Below are positions 25,302 through 34,957 of a stretch of DNA of 64,000 nt, piece after piece (position 1 is the stretch's first letter; every line of letters begins with the position of its first letter). Made by a program: the position numbers and the translations under genes. This DNA is from Fimbriimonadaceae bacterium (GTDB taxonomy: Bacteria > Armatimonadota > Fimbriimonadia > Fimbriimonadales > Fimbriimonadaceae). The notes beneath the pieces were generated by a model. It saw only the letters and a program-made list of their open reading frames with translations. It was not told the DNA's origin and ran no database searches. The stretch spans positions 1,272,605 through 1,336,604 of the forward strand of contig JAHBTE010000001.1 in the NCBI GenBank assembly GCA_019638675.1, given 5' to 3'.

Positions 25302-25319
25302 TATACCCTACGGGGTATA
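25302..25319. promoter_or_regulatory. CsoR-type operator upstream of copZ
   Basis: The palindrome TATACCC-TACG-GGGTATA lies 26 bases before the copZ start. An almost identical palindrome precedes csoR at 25643. CsoR-family repressors bind G/C-rich palindromes flanked by A/T of this kind, so both are likely sites of the CsoR encoded between them. Confidence 0.75.
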
Positions 25320-25343
25320 AGCGCATTTAGTTACGCACTAGGA

Positions 25344-25634
25344 CTATTTCATTAATCTGGAAAGCGTGTTCTTTAATTCGTCGAGCATTTCTTCTTGGGT
25401 CATTGATTCACAATGCCCGTGGGCAGATTGAGATCCTTGACCCAATATGCAGGTTTGAACGTGTGATGTAGCTAGCTCAGCACCAAATTGATCCAAAGCT
25501 GAACGAATGGCGCTAAGCTGAGTGAGAATGTCAATACAGTAGCTGTCTTGCTCTACCATGCGCCGAAGTCCCCTTACTTGACCTTCAACCCGAGCCAATC
25601 TTCGATCTAATGACGCCTTTTCTTTTTCTTGCAT
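25344..25634 (-). CDS. csoR: CsoR-family copper-sensing repressor
   Basis: A 96-residue all-helical metal-sensing repressor (DUF156). It has the N-terminal RRLARVEGQVRGLRRMVE helix and the Cu(I)-ligand triad Cys-His-Cys: Cys in DSYCIDIL (about residue 33), His and Cys in TSHVQTCILG (about 58 and 62). This triad separates CsoR from the nickel, formaldehyde and persulfide sensors. Cu(I) binding should release it from DNA. It has its own operator immediately upstream (autoregulation) and probably controls the whole minus-strand copper cluster. Confidence 0.9.
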   Translation of the reverse strand: MQEKEKASLDRRLARVEGQVRGLRRMVEQDSYCIDILTQLSAIRSALDQFGAELATSHVQTCILGQGSQSAHGHCESMTQEEMLDELKNTLSRLMK

Positions 25635-25642
25635 TTTTATAT

Positions 25643-25660
25643 TATACCCACATGGGTATA
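25643..25660. promoter_or_regulatory. CsoR-type operator upstream of csoR
   Basis: The palindrome TATACCC-ACAT-GGGTATA ends 9 bases before the csoR start. Seven-base arms are identical to those of the copZ operator, with the same 4-base spacer. The gap 25661-25815 shows nothing else. Confidence 0.75.
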
Positions 25661-25815
25661 TCTTAGATTAGAGTTATTTGAGGCATTTTAAACCCGGTAT
25701 TAAGTGAAGCAGACGCTTAGAATCTGTAGGATTGCCAATAGATACAATCAAAGTTTATCTTCTGCGATTTCCTACTTAAATATGATTGGAGGGTACGAAG
25801 AAAGTAATTTGTTCG

Positions 25816-25891
25816 TGGTGGAGATAAGGGGGCTCGAACCCCTGACCTCTTCCATGCCATGGAAGCGCTCTCCCAGCTGAGCTATATCCCC
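25816..25891 (-). tRNA. tRNA-Ala (GGC)
   Basis: A complete 76-base cloverleaf on the minus strand: acceptor GGGGATA pairing with TATCTCC (with G-U), D-arm AGCTCAGCTGGGAGAGC, anticodon arm CTTCC-ATGGCAT-GGAAG with anticodon GGC, T-arm with GGTTCGAGCC, and an encoded CCA end. The anticodon GGC reads GCC/GCU alanine codons. Confidence 0.95.
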
Positions 25892-25907
25892 ACTCGTTGG
25901 GAGTTAG

Positions 25908-25937
25908 ATTATTGCAGGCAAGCGCCACGCCGGTCAA
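25908..25937 (-). promoter_or_regulatory. Promoter of tRNA-Ala
   Basis: On the minus strand a -35 box TTGACC (25937-25932) and a -10 box AATAAT (25913-25908) are separated by 18 bases, with the start of transcription predicted about 10 bases before the tRNA 5' end. Confidence 0.65.
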
Positions 25938-26023
25938 GTTGAGCCCCCGGATTGGGCGTTTTGGGGCGGAAAACTTGAAAAATTCGGGCGAACTTTGGCG
26001 ATTATTCTTCGTTTAGATCGTTT

Positions 26024-27301
26024 ATGCTGTCGAATTCTATTCGCCAATTGGCGCGATTCGTTGTGCTTGGCACGCTCGTTCTGCCAGGGTTGGCATTTGC
26101 TCAAGCGGGCGGTCAGGCAAACGCTGCTCCAACTTTAACCCCTGAAATCCGCGCTGAAATCCTCGCCGGAGTAAAGGACACGCTTGAAAAGCGAGCTTTT
26201 GTTCCTGGACTCGATTTTTCCAAATGGGATGCCATGGTCGCCGAGAAAAAAGAAGCTCTGGACAAAGCGGATACAGAAAATGCTTTCGCCGGAGAAGTTA
26301 ACCGGATGCTTCGCAGTTTTGGCATCAGCCACGTTGGTTTGCAAACTCCACGAACTGCAACCTTCCGCCGTACAGGTGTGACGACCGGCCTTGGCATGGG
26401 TGCCCAGTTTGCTGACGGTGTGATGACGGTTCAAAGCGTTGCAGAAGGTAGTCCCGCCGAAAAAGCGGGCGTTAAAGTTGGCGATAAGATCGTGGAAATC
26501 AACGGAGCAAAAGTAACCGCTGAATCACGACTGCAAAACGCTCCTAACGAAGCTTTAACCGTGAAAATCCAACGCGGTAAAGAAGAACTGAATATCAAAA
26601 TCGAAGCGGGTGAGTATGTGGTTGTTCGAAAAGACACCCTCACTTGGCCAAGCGAAGGAATCGCGATGATCCGAATTAATTCGTTCTCACGTGGTTACGA
26701 GCGAACTGAAATCAATAACATGGTGAAGGAAGCCGGGGAAAAGGGCGCTAAATCCATCATCATTGACCTCCGTAATAACGGCGGTGGCGCAGTCAACAAT
26801 TTGGCTCACCTGATGGGCTTGTTTATTGATCCTAACTTGCCAGTTGGCACGTTTGTTAACAAAGGCATGATGAATGCCTACCTCAAGGAAAAGAGCCTCG
26901 AAACCGCAACAGTGAAAGAAATCGCAACTTGGGGAACGCAAAAGTTCCGGCCAACCGCACCGCCAGTCCCACGGTTCGACGGCACGATGGCAGTTTTGGT
27001 GAACCGAGGATCGGCGAGTGCTAGTGAGATTTTCGCGGCGGCCATCAAAGAAGTTCGTAATTCCTTTGTAGTTGGTTCAAACACGCGCGGAGCGGTTTTG
27101 GCTTCCACTTACAGCCGATTGGCCAGTGGATTTGAACTCCAATACCCAGTGAGCGATTATGTGACGATCAAAGGTCAGCGGTTAGAAGGTGACCCGGTAG
27201 TGCCAACCCATCCGGTTGAGGTTCCTCGAGGAACTCAGGACGACGTCATCTTGAACGCGGCGGTTACTGCGCTCAAAGCGGTTAACACCTTCCTGTACTA
27301 A
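26024..27301 (+). CDS. S41 family peptidase with PDZ domain
   Basis: A 425-residue C-terminal-processing-type serine protease, exported by a signal peptide (RFVVLGTLVLPGLAFA). It has a helical N-terminal part, a PDZ domain at about 125-195 (GLGMGAQF ... GSPAEKAGVKVGDKIVEINGAKV), and the S41 protease domain with IIDLRNNGGGAVNNLAHLMG and the catalytic Ser region VNRGSASASEIFAAA (about 327-341). A Lys partner is less obvious than in CtpA. It probably cleaves or trims extracytoplasmic proteins. It is a single-gene unit ending in a strong terminator. Confidence 0.88.
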   Translation: MLSNSIRQLARFVVLGTLVLPGLAFAQAGGQANAAPTLTPEIRAEILAGVKDTLEKRAFVPGLDFSKWDAMVAEKKEALDKADTENAFAGEVNRMLRSFGISHVGLQTPRTATFRRTGVTTGLGMGAQFADGVMTVQSVAEGSPAEKAGVKVGDKIVEINGAKVTAESRLQNAPNEALTVKIQRGKEELNIKIEAGEYVVVRKDTLTWPSEGIAMIRINSFSRGYERTEINNMVKEAGEKGAKSIIIDLRNNGGGAVNNLAHLMGLFIDPNLPVGTFVNKGMMNAYLKEKSLETATVKEIATWGTQKFRPTAPPVPRFDGTMAVLVNRGSASASEIFAAAIKEVRNSFVVGSNTRGAVLASTYSRLASGFELQYPVSDYVTIKGQRLEGDPVVPTHPVEVPRGTQDDVILNAAVTALKAVNTFLY

Positions 27302-27314
27302 GTTAATATTTATG

Positions 27315-27347
27315 GCTCCGGGAGTATGCGCTCCCGGAGCTTTTTTA
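27315..27347 (+). terminator. Rho-independent terminator of the S41 peptidase gene
   Basis: A 10-bp GC-rich stem (GCTCCGGGAG and CTCCCGGAGC), 6-base loop, followed by TTTTTT. It lies between convergent genes. Confidence 0.9.
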
Positions 27348-27734
27348 TTTTGCTTTAGGTTGAATTCCACAGGTCGCAGGAATCCCGAGTAAGCGGCTAA
27401 TCAGCAATCTGTTTTTAGCTACCAAACGGTAGCAACCCTCGGCTACGTAATTGAGTGGTTTAGCCAGAAAAACTTTCAGTAAGCTCTTTGGGCGGAGCAC
27501 AAGCCATGCTCGGATCGCCGCTTCGGAACCCCCGTAAACGTTGCCGTTTTGAAATAAGATAACTTCACGTTTAGCTTGAGCGACACGATCAGGGTTTTCT
27601 AATATCAGTGGTTCAACTAGGTTTGATGCGTACCGCAACCTATTTTCTGGGTCACGCGCGGCGTAAAAAGCGACACTGCGTTGGCAGAATCCGCAATCGC
27701 CGTCGTACACAAAAGTCGGTCGCTCATCGAGCAT
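27345..27734 (-). CDS. DCC-family thiol-disulfide oxidoreductase-like protein (DUF393)
   Basis: A 129-residue protein of the DCC1/DUF393 family, named for its YDGDCGFCQRSV motif (residues 10-21) with a CxxC thioredoxin-like site. The later GSEAAIRAWLVLRP and GCYRLVAKNR segments are also typical. It is cytoplasmic by sequence. It lies 13 bases after pxpC on the same strand, so it may be transcribed with the 5-oxoprolinase genes, but no functional connection is known to me. Confidence 0.82.
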   Translation of the reverse strand: MLDERPTFVYDGDCGFCQRSVAFYAARDPENRLRYASNLVEPLILENPDRVAQAKREVILFQNGNVYGGSEAAIRAWLVLRPKSLLKVFLAKPLNYVAEGCYRLVAKNRLLISRLLGIPATCGIQPKAK

Positions 27735-27747
27735 CGTTGATATTATT

Positions 27748-28602
27748 CTACGGTCTGGGGAAAGGGTTGAGGTGAAGTACCTGGGTGATTTGGTTCAGGA
27801 TTGTTTCAATTTGTCTTCGCTTTTCTTGGCGGAGAGTCGATGCTTCTTCAAGGGTCGCGGGCATCAACTGAATAGTTGATTGAGGTCGCAATTGGGCGAG
27901 GCTGGCAAAGTCGGCAGAAATCACCGCTCCTGCTTTTGGATAGCCGCCCAGAGTTGGCCCGTCGGGGCCATGAATCAGAATCTCGTCGCCCGGTGTTACT
28001 TGGATGGCTCCGTGGATGGATGGTTCTGACCTTTGCAGGCTGGGCAACTCTGGGGTTGACCCTTGTAGCCTTGTTCCAATTCGGCTGATTTTTGGAGTAA
28101 CGATCCAATCCTCCGACAAAACTTCCGTTGTGGGAATGTAGCGAATAGCTTTATTTGGCCGTTCGAGAAGACTTGGGTCAAGAGCAAGGAAGTCGGTTGC
28201 TCTATGCGTTTCCGAAACGATTGAGTTTGCTACTAATGGCTTTGGGAGAATTGAATCTGCCTTAAGACTTTTCCAACTGATATACGCTCTCAAACCAGCA
28301 GATGGAGACTGAAAGGAGATTGATTCACCTGCCTTTACATGAACGAGACCGAGGCAAAAGGTGGGATGGTCTGCAATTAAGTGCGAGTTAGGGAGCGACC
28401 CGATGGCAACACTCGTATCCGTTTCCGCTTGAAGAGTTAATGGTGTTGTGATCTCAATCAATGTTTGGTTTTGGGCGAGGTGCTGTACGATAACGCCAAT
28501 AACCGGATCGCAAGGGCCGCCAACCGGTACGCCTATGGCCCTCTTCCCAGCCGTCGCGGGAGGAACGATGAAGTTTCCAGGATATGGGGAATGAATCAGC
28601 AT
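27748..28602 (-). CDS. pxpC: 5-oxoprolinase subunit C (biotin-dependent carboxyltransferase-like)
   Basis: A 284-residue member of the KipA/PxpC family, the larger part of the ATP-dependent 5-oxoprolinase PxpABC that opens pyroglutamate to glutamate. The N-terminal GVPVGGPCDP (about 23-32) and the DEILIHGPDGPTLGGYPKAGAVISAD segment (about 207-232) are family hallmarks. It overlaps the end of pxpA by 7 bases. All three subunits are encoded here in the order pxpB-pxpA-pxpC. Confidence 0.9.
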   Translation of the reverse strand: MLIHSPYPGNFIVPPATAGKRAIGVPVGGPCDPVIGVIVQHLAQNQTLIEITTPLTLQAETDTSVAIGSLPNSHLIADHPTFCLGLVHVKAGESISFQSPSAGLRAYISWKSLKADSILPKPLVANSIVSETHRATDFLALDPSLLERPNKAIRYIPTTEVLSEDWIVTPKISRIGTRLQGSTPELPSLQRSEPSIHGAIQVTPGDEILIHGPDGPTLGGYPKAGAVISADFASLAQLRPQSTIQLMPATLEEASTLRQEKRRQIETILNQITQVLHLNPFPRP

Positions 28603-29285
28603 TGCTTGATTTCGTACCCTTCACAAATTAGTGCGTCTTTCACCGAAGCGAGAAGCTCAATCGCTTGCTGGTTGTCGCCGTGAACGCACAAAGAATCGCA
28701 CGTTTCCGTGAGTTGCAGGGCTTGCTGGATCGCTTCATCTTGATCGTGAATAATGCTGTTCGGCTCGCTTCTGGGAAGGAGTTGATGATTTTCGTCGTAT
28801 CGCCGGTCGATGAATCCTTCCTTTAAGAATCGAACGCCAGCCGCATTTGCTATCTGTTCGTGCGCGGTAAATGGCAGTCCGAGCAACGGCAGGTTGTAAT
28901 CCCTCAAGAGTTGAACCAATGTGTCGGTGAGGCTGCTATCTTGCGATTTGGCGGTTTCGTTGTAAAAAGCCCCGTGAGGTTTGATATACGTTGCCTCAGG
29001 AATCAGGGAAAGCTGTTGATTGAGGTTGGCAACTAACTCTGGAAAAGAAATGCCGATTTCAGAAAACGCGCGCCGCCCAAAGTTCTCCCGATCGGGGTAA
29101 CCAGGGTGTGCCCCAAGCTGAATCTTATGGTTGAGGCAAGCTTCAATTGAGCGTCTTGTTGTCTCAGCCGAACCAGCATGGGCTCCGCAAGCAATATTGG
29201 CACTTGAAATGTAGGGAAGTACTTCAAGTTCCCAAGCAACTCCTTCGCCCAAGTCGGCATTCAAATCTATAAACTTTGAATCCAC
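28596..29285 (-). CDS. pxpA: 5-oxoprolinase subunit A (LamB/YcsF family)
   Basis: A 229-residue LamB/YcsF protein. Signature segments are DLNADLGEG at residues 7-15, SANIACGAHAGS (28-39), GAHPGYPDRENFGRR, and IKPHGAFYNE. It forms the catalytic ring-opening subunit of PxpABC in the cytoplasm. It starts 19 bases inside the pxpB gene, so the genes are translated together; a later start is not needed. Confidence 0.92.
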   Translation of the reverse strand: MDSKFIDLNADLGEGVAWELEVLPYISSANIACGAHAGSAETTRRSIEACLNHKIQLGAHPGYPDRENFGRRAFSEIGISFPELVANLNQQLSLIPEATYIKPHGAFYNETAKSQDSSLTDTLVQLLRDYNLPLLGLPFTAHEQIANAAGVRFLKEGFIDRRYDENHQLLPRSEPNSIIHDQDEAIQQALQLTETCDSLCVHGDNQQAIELLASVKDALICEGYEIKQC

Positions 29286-29911
29286 TGTCCCTCCATTTGG
29301 TCAATTTCGTTCTGGCTAGCATCAACAAATTGGATCGTGTCGCCGACCGTTAGCGGAAAGAAATCTTGGTCAGGATCGCAGATAACCATTGAAGTTCGAC
29401 CGATGATGTTCCAGCCGCCAGGTGTTGCTTGCGGATAGATGCAAGCTTGGTCGCCAACAATCGCTAGTGAGCCCGGCGGAACTGCCGAGCGTGGCGAATC
29501 CAGTCGCGTTAACCCTTGTAATTCTGAAGGCAAACCAGAAAGATAAGGAAACCCAGGGCAGAATCCAATTGCTTCCACGGTGAACGTTGTTTTGGTGATC
29601 GTTGAAGTAATTTCTGCCGCCGAAATTCGCAACAAATCTCGAATCCGGTCGATATCCAATCCATCGAATAGAATCGGAATTTTGAAACGGTTTTGCTTAA
29701 CCGGAAGCACGTTACCAACACTAAAATTATCATCCAACAATCCCGCATCGAAAACGTCAGGGTCGAAATAAACACCCACTTGATCGAAAGCTGGCACTGC
29801 CTCGATCAGTCCCGGCAGATGTTGAGAACATAAACTGTGGGCAACCTCAACCGCAGGGGCGGGGAGGTCTTGTAGAATGATGAGAGATTCGCCCAGGCGC
29901 CGCGAGCGCAT
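29267..29911 (-). CDS. pxpB: 5-oxoprolinase subunit B (KipI family)
   Basis: A 214-residue KipI/PxpB family protein with the characteristic GFCPGFPYLSGLP (about 117-129), RSAVPPGSLAIVGDQACIYPQATPGGWNIIG (about 141-171) segments. PxpB together with PxpC makes the ATP-using part of 5-oxoprolinase. First gene of the pxpBAC unit; it diverges from dut with very little promoter space (24 bases), so the promoters of both units must lie within the gene starts or overlap. Confidence 0.9.
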   Translation of the reverse strand: MRSRRLGESLIILQDLPAPAVEVAHSLCSQHLPGLIEAVPAFDQVGVYFDPDVFDAGLLDDNFSVGNVLPVKQNRFKIPILFDGLDIDRIRDLLRISAAEITSTITKTTFTVEAIGFCPGFPYLSGLPSELQGLTRLDSPRSAVPPGSLAIVGDQACIYPQATPGGWNIIGRTSMVICDPDQDFFPLTVGDTIQFVDASQNEIDQMEGQWIQSL

Positions 29912-29934
29912 GAGTGGATAATACGCGAGAAGTC

Positions 29935-30396
29935 ATGAACGAAACATTGGCACCGGGGCAAATTGTGGTGGATTTGCCGGTTATTGTTGAAGGTGAAGGG
30001 GTTGCCCCCAGCTATGCTTCTGAAGAAGCCGCGGGCATGGATTTGCGCTCAACGGAAGAAATTACATTAAAGCCGCTAGAACGAACGCTTGCAAAAACAG
30101 GATTACGAATGGCGATTCCGAAAGGATTTGAAGGACAAATCCGCCCGAGAAGTGGCCTTGCCCTTAAACGCGGAATCAGTATGGTGAACTCGCCAGGAAC
30201 CATTGATAGCGATTATCGCGGAGAAATTGGAGTGATTTTGATCAATTTGAGTGATTCCGTCGTCCAATTGGAGAAAGGTGAGCGAATCGCGCAAATGGTC
30301 ATCTGTCCAGTGGCGCGAGCAACGGTGAAAATCGTTGATTCACTAGACGAAACGGAACGAGGGGAAGGCGGATTTGGCAGTACAGGAACCAAATAA
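29935..30396 (+). CDS. dut: dUTP diphosphatase
   Basis: A 153-residue trimeric dUTPase that hydrolyses dUTP to dUMP and pyrophosphate. All five motifs are present: AGMDLRS, RPRSGLALKRGI, GTIDSDYRGEIGVIL, GERIAQMVICPV and the C-terminal RGEGGFGSTG. I prefer the ATG at 29935; a GTG seven codons upstream (29914) is in frame. The 3' end overlaps the following zinc-ribbon/TPR gene by 23 bases. Confidence 0.92.
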   Translation: MNETLAPGQIVVDLPVIVEGEGVAPSYASEEAAGMDLRSTEEITLKPLERTLAKTGLRMAIPKGFEGQIRPRSGLALKRGISMVNSPGTIDSDYRGEIGVILINLSDSVVQLEKGERIAQMVICPVARATVKIVDSLDETERGEGGFGSTGTK

Positions 30397-31450
30397 CGGA
30401 AATACAAAGTGTCCAAGATGTTTTGCGGTGATTAGCCGCACGAGTCCATTTTGTCCGGAGTGCGGCGTGAGCATTGCCGACTCTGATGGATCGGATGTCG
30501 CGGTTTATCAAGATTTAGCCTCGGCGAACTTACTTCGCATGCGTGGCGACAAGCAGGATGCCATTGACACCTGCTTAAAAATACTCCGCAATTATCCGAA
30601 CAATGCAACCGCCCACTCATTACTCGGTGAAATCTACATGGAGCACGGGGAACTCAAGCAAGCGGCCGAATGGTTTGAAATGGCGCTTGATCTTGATCCA
30701 AATGCAACTCGGGAAAAGATGCTCCTCAAAAAAGTTCAAGATCAACTCAACGCCAAGGAAAGTGCGGCGGCAGTTCAGCAATTAGAGATCAAGCCAAGGA
30801 GCGGCTTAACTGCCTATTTAGTTGGGATGATGCTTTTGGTAATCGCGGTCGGTGCGCTCGCTTTCTTTGTTGGGAATTCAGCAGGTAAGAGCACAGTCGC
30901 CAAGAATTCTGGTGCGGCTCGCCCGATCACGATTCCAGCACAAACTAATACGGATACTCAGCCGAATACGACTCAAACACCAGAAACGAACACTGAACTC
31001 CCCGCCACGACTGCTGGAGCACCTAGTGAAGACGTCGCACTGTTGCAGTCAATCAAGGCAGGTGGAACTAAGGGCAATTTGGTGATTTCCCTGATATTTA
31101 ATCCAGCCCTTGAGCAAGTCACACTCACTGGTCAAACGGAAGAAAGTGTTACTCGTGAAGAAACTGCGCTTATGATGGCCTCGGATATATTCGTAGCCCG
31201 ACCAGAAGCTCGGGAAGCCGTTATCCGTTTGGTTGAAAATTCTCGAGTAATTTTTGTTGGCACAATTGGCCGTGCTCAGTATGACGAAGCGCAAGGATTA
31301 TCCGGTGGTAGCACTCCGATCAGTCAAATCGCGATGCAAGCGTTTCCCAATGCGTGGCACGCCGATGGACGTGGAACTGGTAGCGCAGTTGTTCCGCCCG
31401 ATGGAATGGGCAACACAACCGGAAGCACAGAAAATAATGAAGGTCAATAA
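30374..31450 (+). CDS. Zinc-ribbon, TPR and single-TM protein
   Basis: A 358-residue protein whose start appears to be a TTG inside the end of dut; no ATG/GTG in frame precedes the zinc ribbon. The N-terminus has a four-cysteine ribbon (CPRCFAVISRTSPFCPECG, residues 13-31), then two TPR-like units (about 50-120: YQDLASANLLRMRGDKQDAI, ATAHSLLGEIYMEHGELKQAAEWFEMALDLDP), one membrane helix (about 138-165), a Thr/Gln/Asn-rich linker and a C-terminal alpha/beta domain facing the outside. I do not recognise a named family. It ends at a bidirectional terminator. Confidence 0.7.
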   Translation: MAVQEPNNGNTKCPRCFAVISRTSPFCPECGVSIADSDGSDVAVYQDLASANLLRMRGDKQDAIDTCLKILRNYPNNATAHSLLGEIYMEHGELKQAAEWFEMALDLDPNATREKMLLKKVQDQLNAKESAAAVQQLEIKPRSGLTAYLVGMMLLVIAVGALAFFVGNSAGKSTVAKNSGAARPITIPAQTNTDTQPNTTQTPETNTELPATTAGAPSEDVALLQSIKAGGTKGNLVISLIFNPALEQVTLTGQTEESVTREETALMMASDIFVARPEAREAVIRLVENSRVIFVGTIGRAQYDEAQGLSGGSTPISQIAMQAFPNAWHADGRGTGSAVVPPDGMGNTTGSTENNEGQ

Positions 31451-31452
31451 AA

Positions 31453-31486
31453 AAATCCCCGCTCAATTGAGCGGGGATTTTTTGTT
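31453..31486. terminator. Bidirectional terminator between the TPR gene and purA
   Basis: A perfect 28-base palindrome (31453-31480, arms AAATCCCCGCTCAA and its complement) with T-runs on both sides. It serves the convergent genes on each strand. Confidence 0.9.
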
Positions 31487-32857
<1,371 letters not shown>

Positions 32858-32956
32858 GCACCGTTCGCCTTATCTCGACAGGAGCTATTGTATCAGAGCT
32901 TTTCCCAGATTGTTAGCTGGCTAGGACATCTGTACAATCGAGTTATGTGAATAAAA

Positions 32957-32981
32957 AGTCCGAGGCAAATGACCTCGGACT
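32957..32981 (-). terminator. Terminator of the PEP-CTERM protein gene
   Basis: A 9-bp stem (AGTCCGAGG and CCTCGGACT, 7-base loop) followed on the minus strand by TTTTTATT, 21 bases after the stop of the minus-strand gene at 33003. Confidence 0.85.
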
Positions 32982-33002
32982 AAGTGGCATGAAAGAGCGT
33001 CC

Positions 33003-33734
33003 TTAGCTCTTTTTGCGTCGAGCGAGGGCAGCAAGCCCAAGGCCGAGGGCAGCCATCGTCATTGGTTCAGGAACCGCTTCCGCTGCTTCGACTTGAATTG
33101 TTGGTCTCCATTCTTCGTTACTGTTTGTTGCACCAGCCCAAGTCGCGGCAACGACATCGTCGCCAGGGGTCACAACAATGCGGATTGGCCCGCCGCCTGC
33201 ACCGACTGCATTATTTAACAATCCGGTCACAGTCGAGTTGACATCAAACGAATAAGCGGTTGCCCGGCCGTTAGTGGATGAATCGTCGCCCAAGAAGTCT
33301 CCCGCACCCAAGAAATGGAGAGGAGTTAGGTCGCCAGCCGCTACTCCATTTGGAGTTTGAGTTGGATCAAAGATCAGCGAACTGGTTCCTGGTTGAATGT
33401 CAGCAGTTGTGTCTTCGGTGAGCCAGAAGTTGACCGAGCCAGGCGTGGTGAATCCGGCGTTCGATTCAGTTAGCGTAACAATGACTCGGAAGATGTCGCC
33501 AGCGGCTGGGTCAAGGGTCAGAGCACTTCCATCGAAATCAAGAACGCCGTAGCTGGCGAAGTTTCCGTTAGGAATTGATTCGACATTGAAGAAGGCCTTT
33601 CCACTGCTGCCGGTTCGAGGCCCGCCAGGTTGAATCGTGGCGTTATCGGTCGCGGCTCCAGTTGTGGAAAGAAACTGAGCGTGGGAGACAGTTGCCAAAA
33701 GAGCAACCGCAATGAGTGAAATGGTGTGTTTCAT
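33003..33734 (-). CDS. Secreted PEP-CTERM sorting domain protein
   Basis: A 243-residue exported protein. The signal peptide is MKHTISLIAVALLATVSHA, and the ATG at 33734 is preceded by GAGGA, so the longer in-frame start at 33830 is not used. The C-terminus has the sorting signal: VPEP, a hydrophobic helix (MTMAALGLGLAALA) and a basic RRKKS tail, recognised by exosortase-type systems and linked with exopolysaccharide. The middle is beta-rich and Gly/Thr/Asn-rich without catalytic motifs. Exosortase itself is not in the window. Confidence 0.88.
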   Translation of the reverse strand: MKHTISLIAVALLATVSHAQFLSTTGAATDNATIQPGGPRTGSSGKAFFNVESIPNGNFASYGVLDFDGSALTLDPAAGDIFRVIVTLTESNAGFTTPGSVNFWLTEDTTADIQPGTSSLIFDPTQTPNGVAAGDLTPLHFLGAGDFLGDDSSTNGRATAYSFDVNSTVTGLLNNAVGAGGGPIRIVVTPGDDVVAATWAGATNSNEEWRPTIQVEAAEAVPEPMTMAALGLGLAALARRKKS

Positions 33735-33875
33735 AGTTTTCCTCGCAATCACGTGATTGCCGATTAGCTTTTTGAAAGCCACGCCCATAAGCCTACGGAT
33801 ACTTACTGTGAGAAGGGGAATCTTGGGCAATAAGGAACCGTTAAGAAGCTGAAGACTAGTATTTTTGCTGGGATT

Positions 33876-34820
33876 TTATGGCAAAGGTTCCATCCTAGCG
33901 GCAGTGAATAATCCGTACCAATCTTCACGCGAGAGTTCAATATTTGCAGTCTCTGCGGCTTCCTTGATGTAATTCGGAGTTGTCGCCCCGGCGATTGGAA
34001 TAATGCCAGAAGGATGTTTTAGCAGAAACGCCAAACAAAGCTGGTGCCGAGAAATTCCGATTGTTTTCGCGACCCCGCCAACTATATGGTGAAGTTTTGC
34101 AAGTTCTTCAACCCAGCTTCCGGTTGGTGGAGCGTACTCCTCGCTCGCCAGCCAGCCTCCACCAATTGGTGACCAAGCAAGCGGGGTCATTCCACGCTGG
34201 TAAATGTGATCAAGCGTTCCGTCCATAAATGGTTCTAACTCGGCGAGACTGATCTCAATCTGGTTGACAATCAACTTATCGGATAAAGCCGATTGGAGCA
34301 GATCAGTTTGCCGCGGCGTGAAATTAGAAACTCCAAACCAGCGCACGAGATTACGTTCGCTCAGTTCATGGAATGCTTCCGCTACCTCATGTGGATTCAT
34401 CAAGATATCAGGTCGGTGAAGTTGGTAAAGGTCAATTTGATCTAGTTGAAGCCGCTCAAGAGATTTTTCACAGCTTTCGATGATATGTTTTTTTGAGAAG
34501 TCGTAGCGGTGGGGGGATGTTGATTCTGGTTCACCTGGGAACCGAACTCCGCATTTGGTGGCAATGATGGTTTTAGACTTTAACTCTGTACTTTCGGCGA
34601 GCATCCGGCCATGGATTTCTTCGCACAGTCCTCGGCCATAAATATCCGCATGGTCGAACAAGGTGTAGCCGTTTTCGTAAGCGGCTTGCAAAGCTTTTCG
34701 CCCAGCTTCTTCGTGTTTGGGAGTGAATTCTGCTCGGTTCCAAGTTCCGGCGATACGCATACACCCATAGGCGAGTCGGGAGACGGTGAGGTCGCTGGTG
34801 CCTAGAGTGATACTTTGCAT
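33876..34820 (-). CDS. Aldo/keto reductase family oxidoreductase
   Basis: A 314-residue NADPH-dependent aldo/keto reductase (TIM barrel). It has the catalytic tetrad context: Asp and Tyr in LFDHADIYGRG (about 54-64), Lys in IIATKCGVRF, His in LYQLHRPD, and the cofactor-binding C-terminal part GIIPIAGATTPNYIKEAAETANI. It resembles the YdhF-like group. Substrate unknown. Monocistronic by spacing (141 bases to the gene at 33734 and 137 bases to the divergent gene). Confidence 0.9.
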   Translation of the reverse strand: MQSITLGTSDLTVSRLAYGCMRIAGTWNRAEFTPKHEEAGRKALQAAYENGYTLFDHADIYGRGLCEEIHGRMLAESTELKSKTIIATKCGVRFPGEPESTSPHRYDFSKKHIIESCEKSLERLQLDQIDLYQLHRPDILMNPHEVAEAFHELSERNLVRWFGVSNFTPRQTDLLQSALSDKLIVNQIEISLAELEPFMDGTLDHIYQRGMTPLAWSPIGGGWLASEEYAPPTGSWVEELAKLHHIVGGVAKTIGISRHQLCLAFLLKHPSGIIPIAGATTPNYIKEAAETANIELSREDWYGLFTAARMEPLP

Positions 34821-34957
34821 CGAACACTGGGTTTACCCGGTTCTGCGTATTACCATTGAGAATCTAGCATTGAGCGAATTCAGTTGTATTGTCGCCACTT
34901 ATTTTGATGATCCCTGCGTAATATATGGTGTGCACAAATTCAAAGGAACATAATTAA

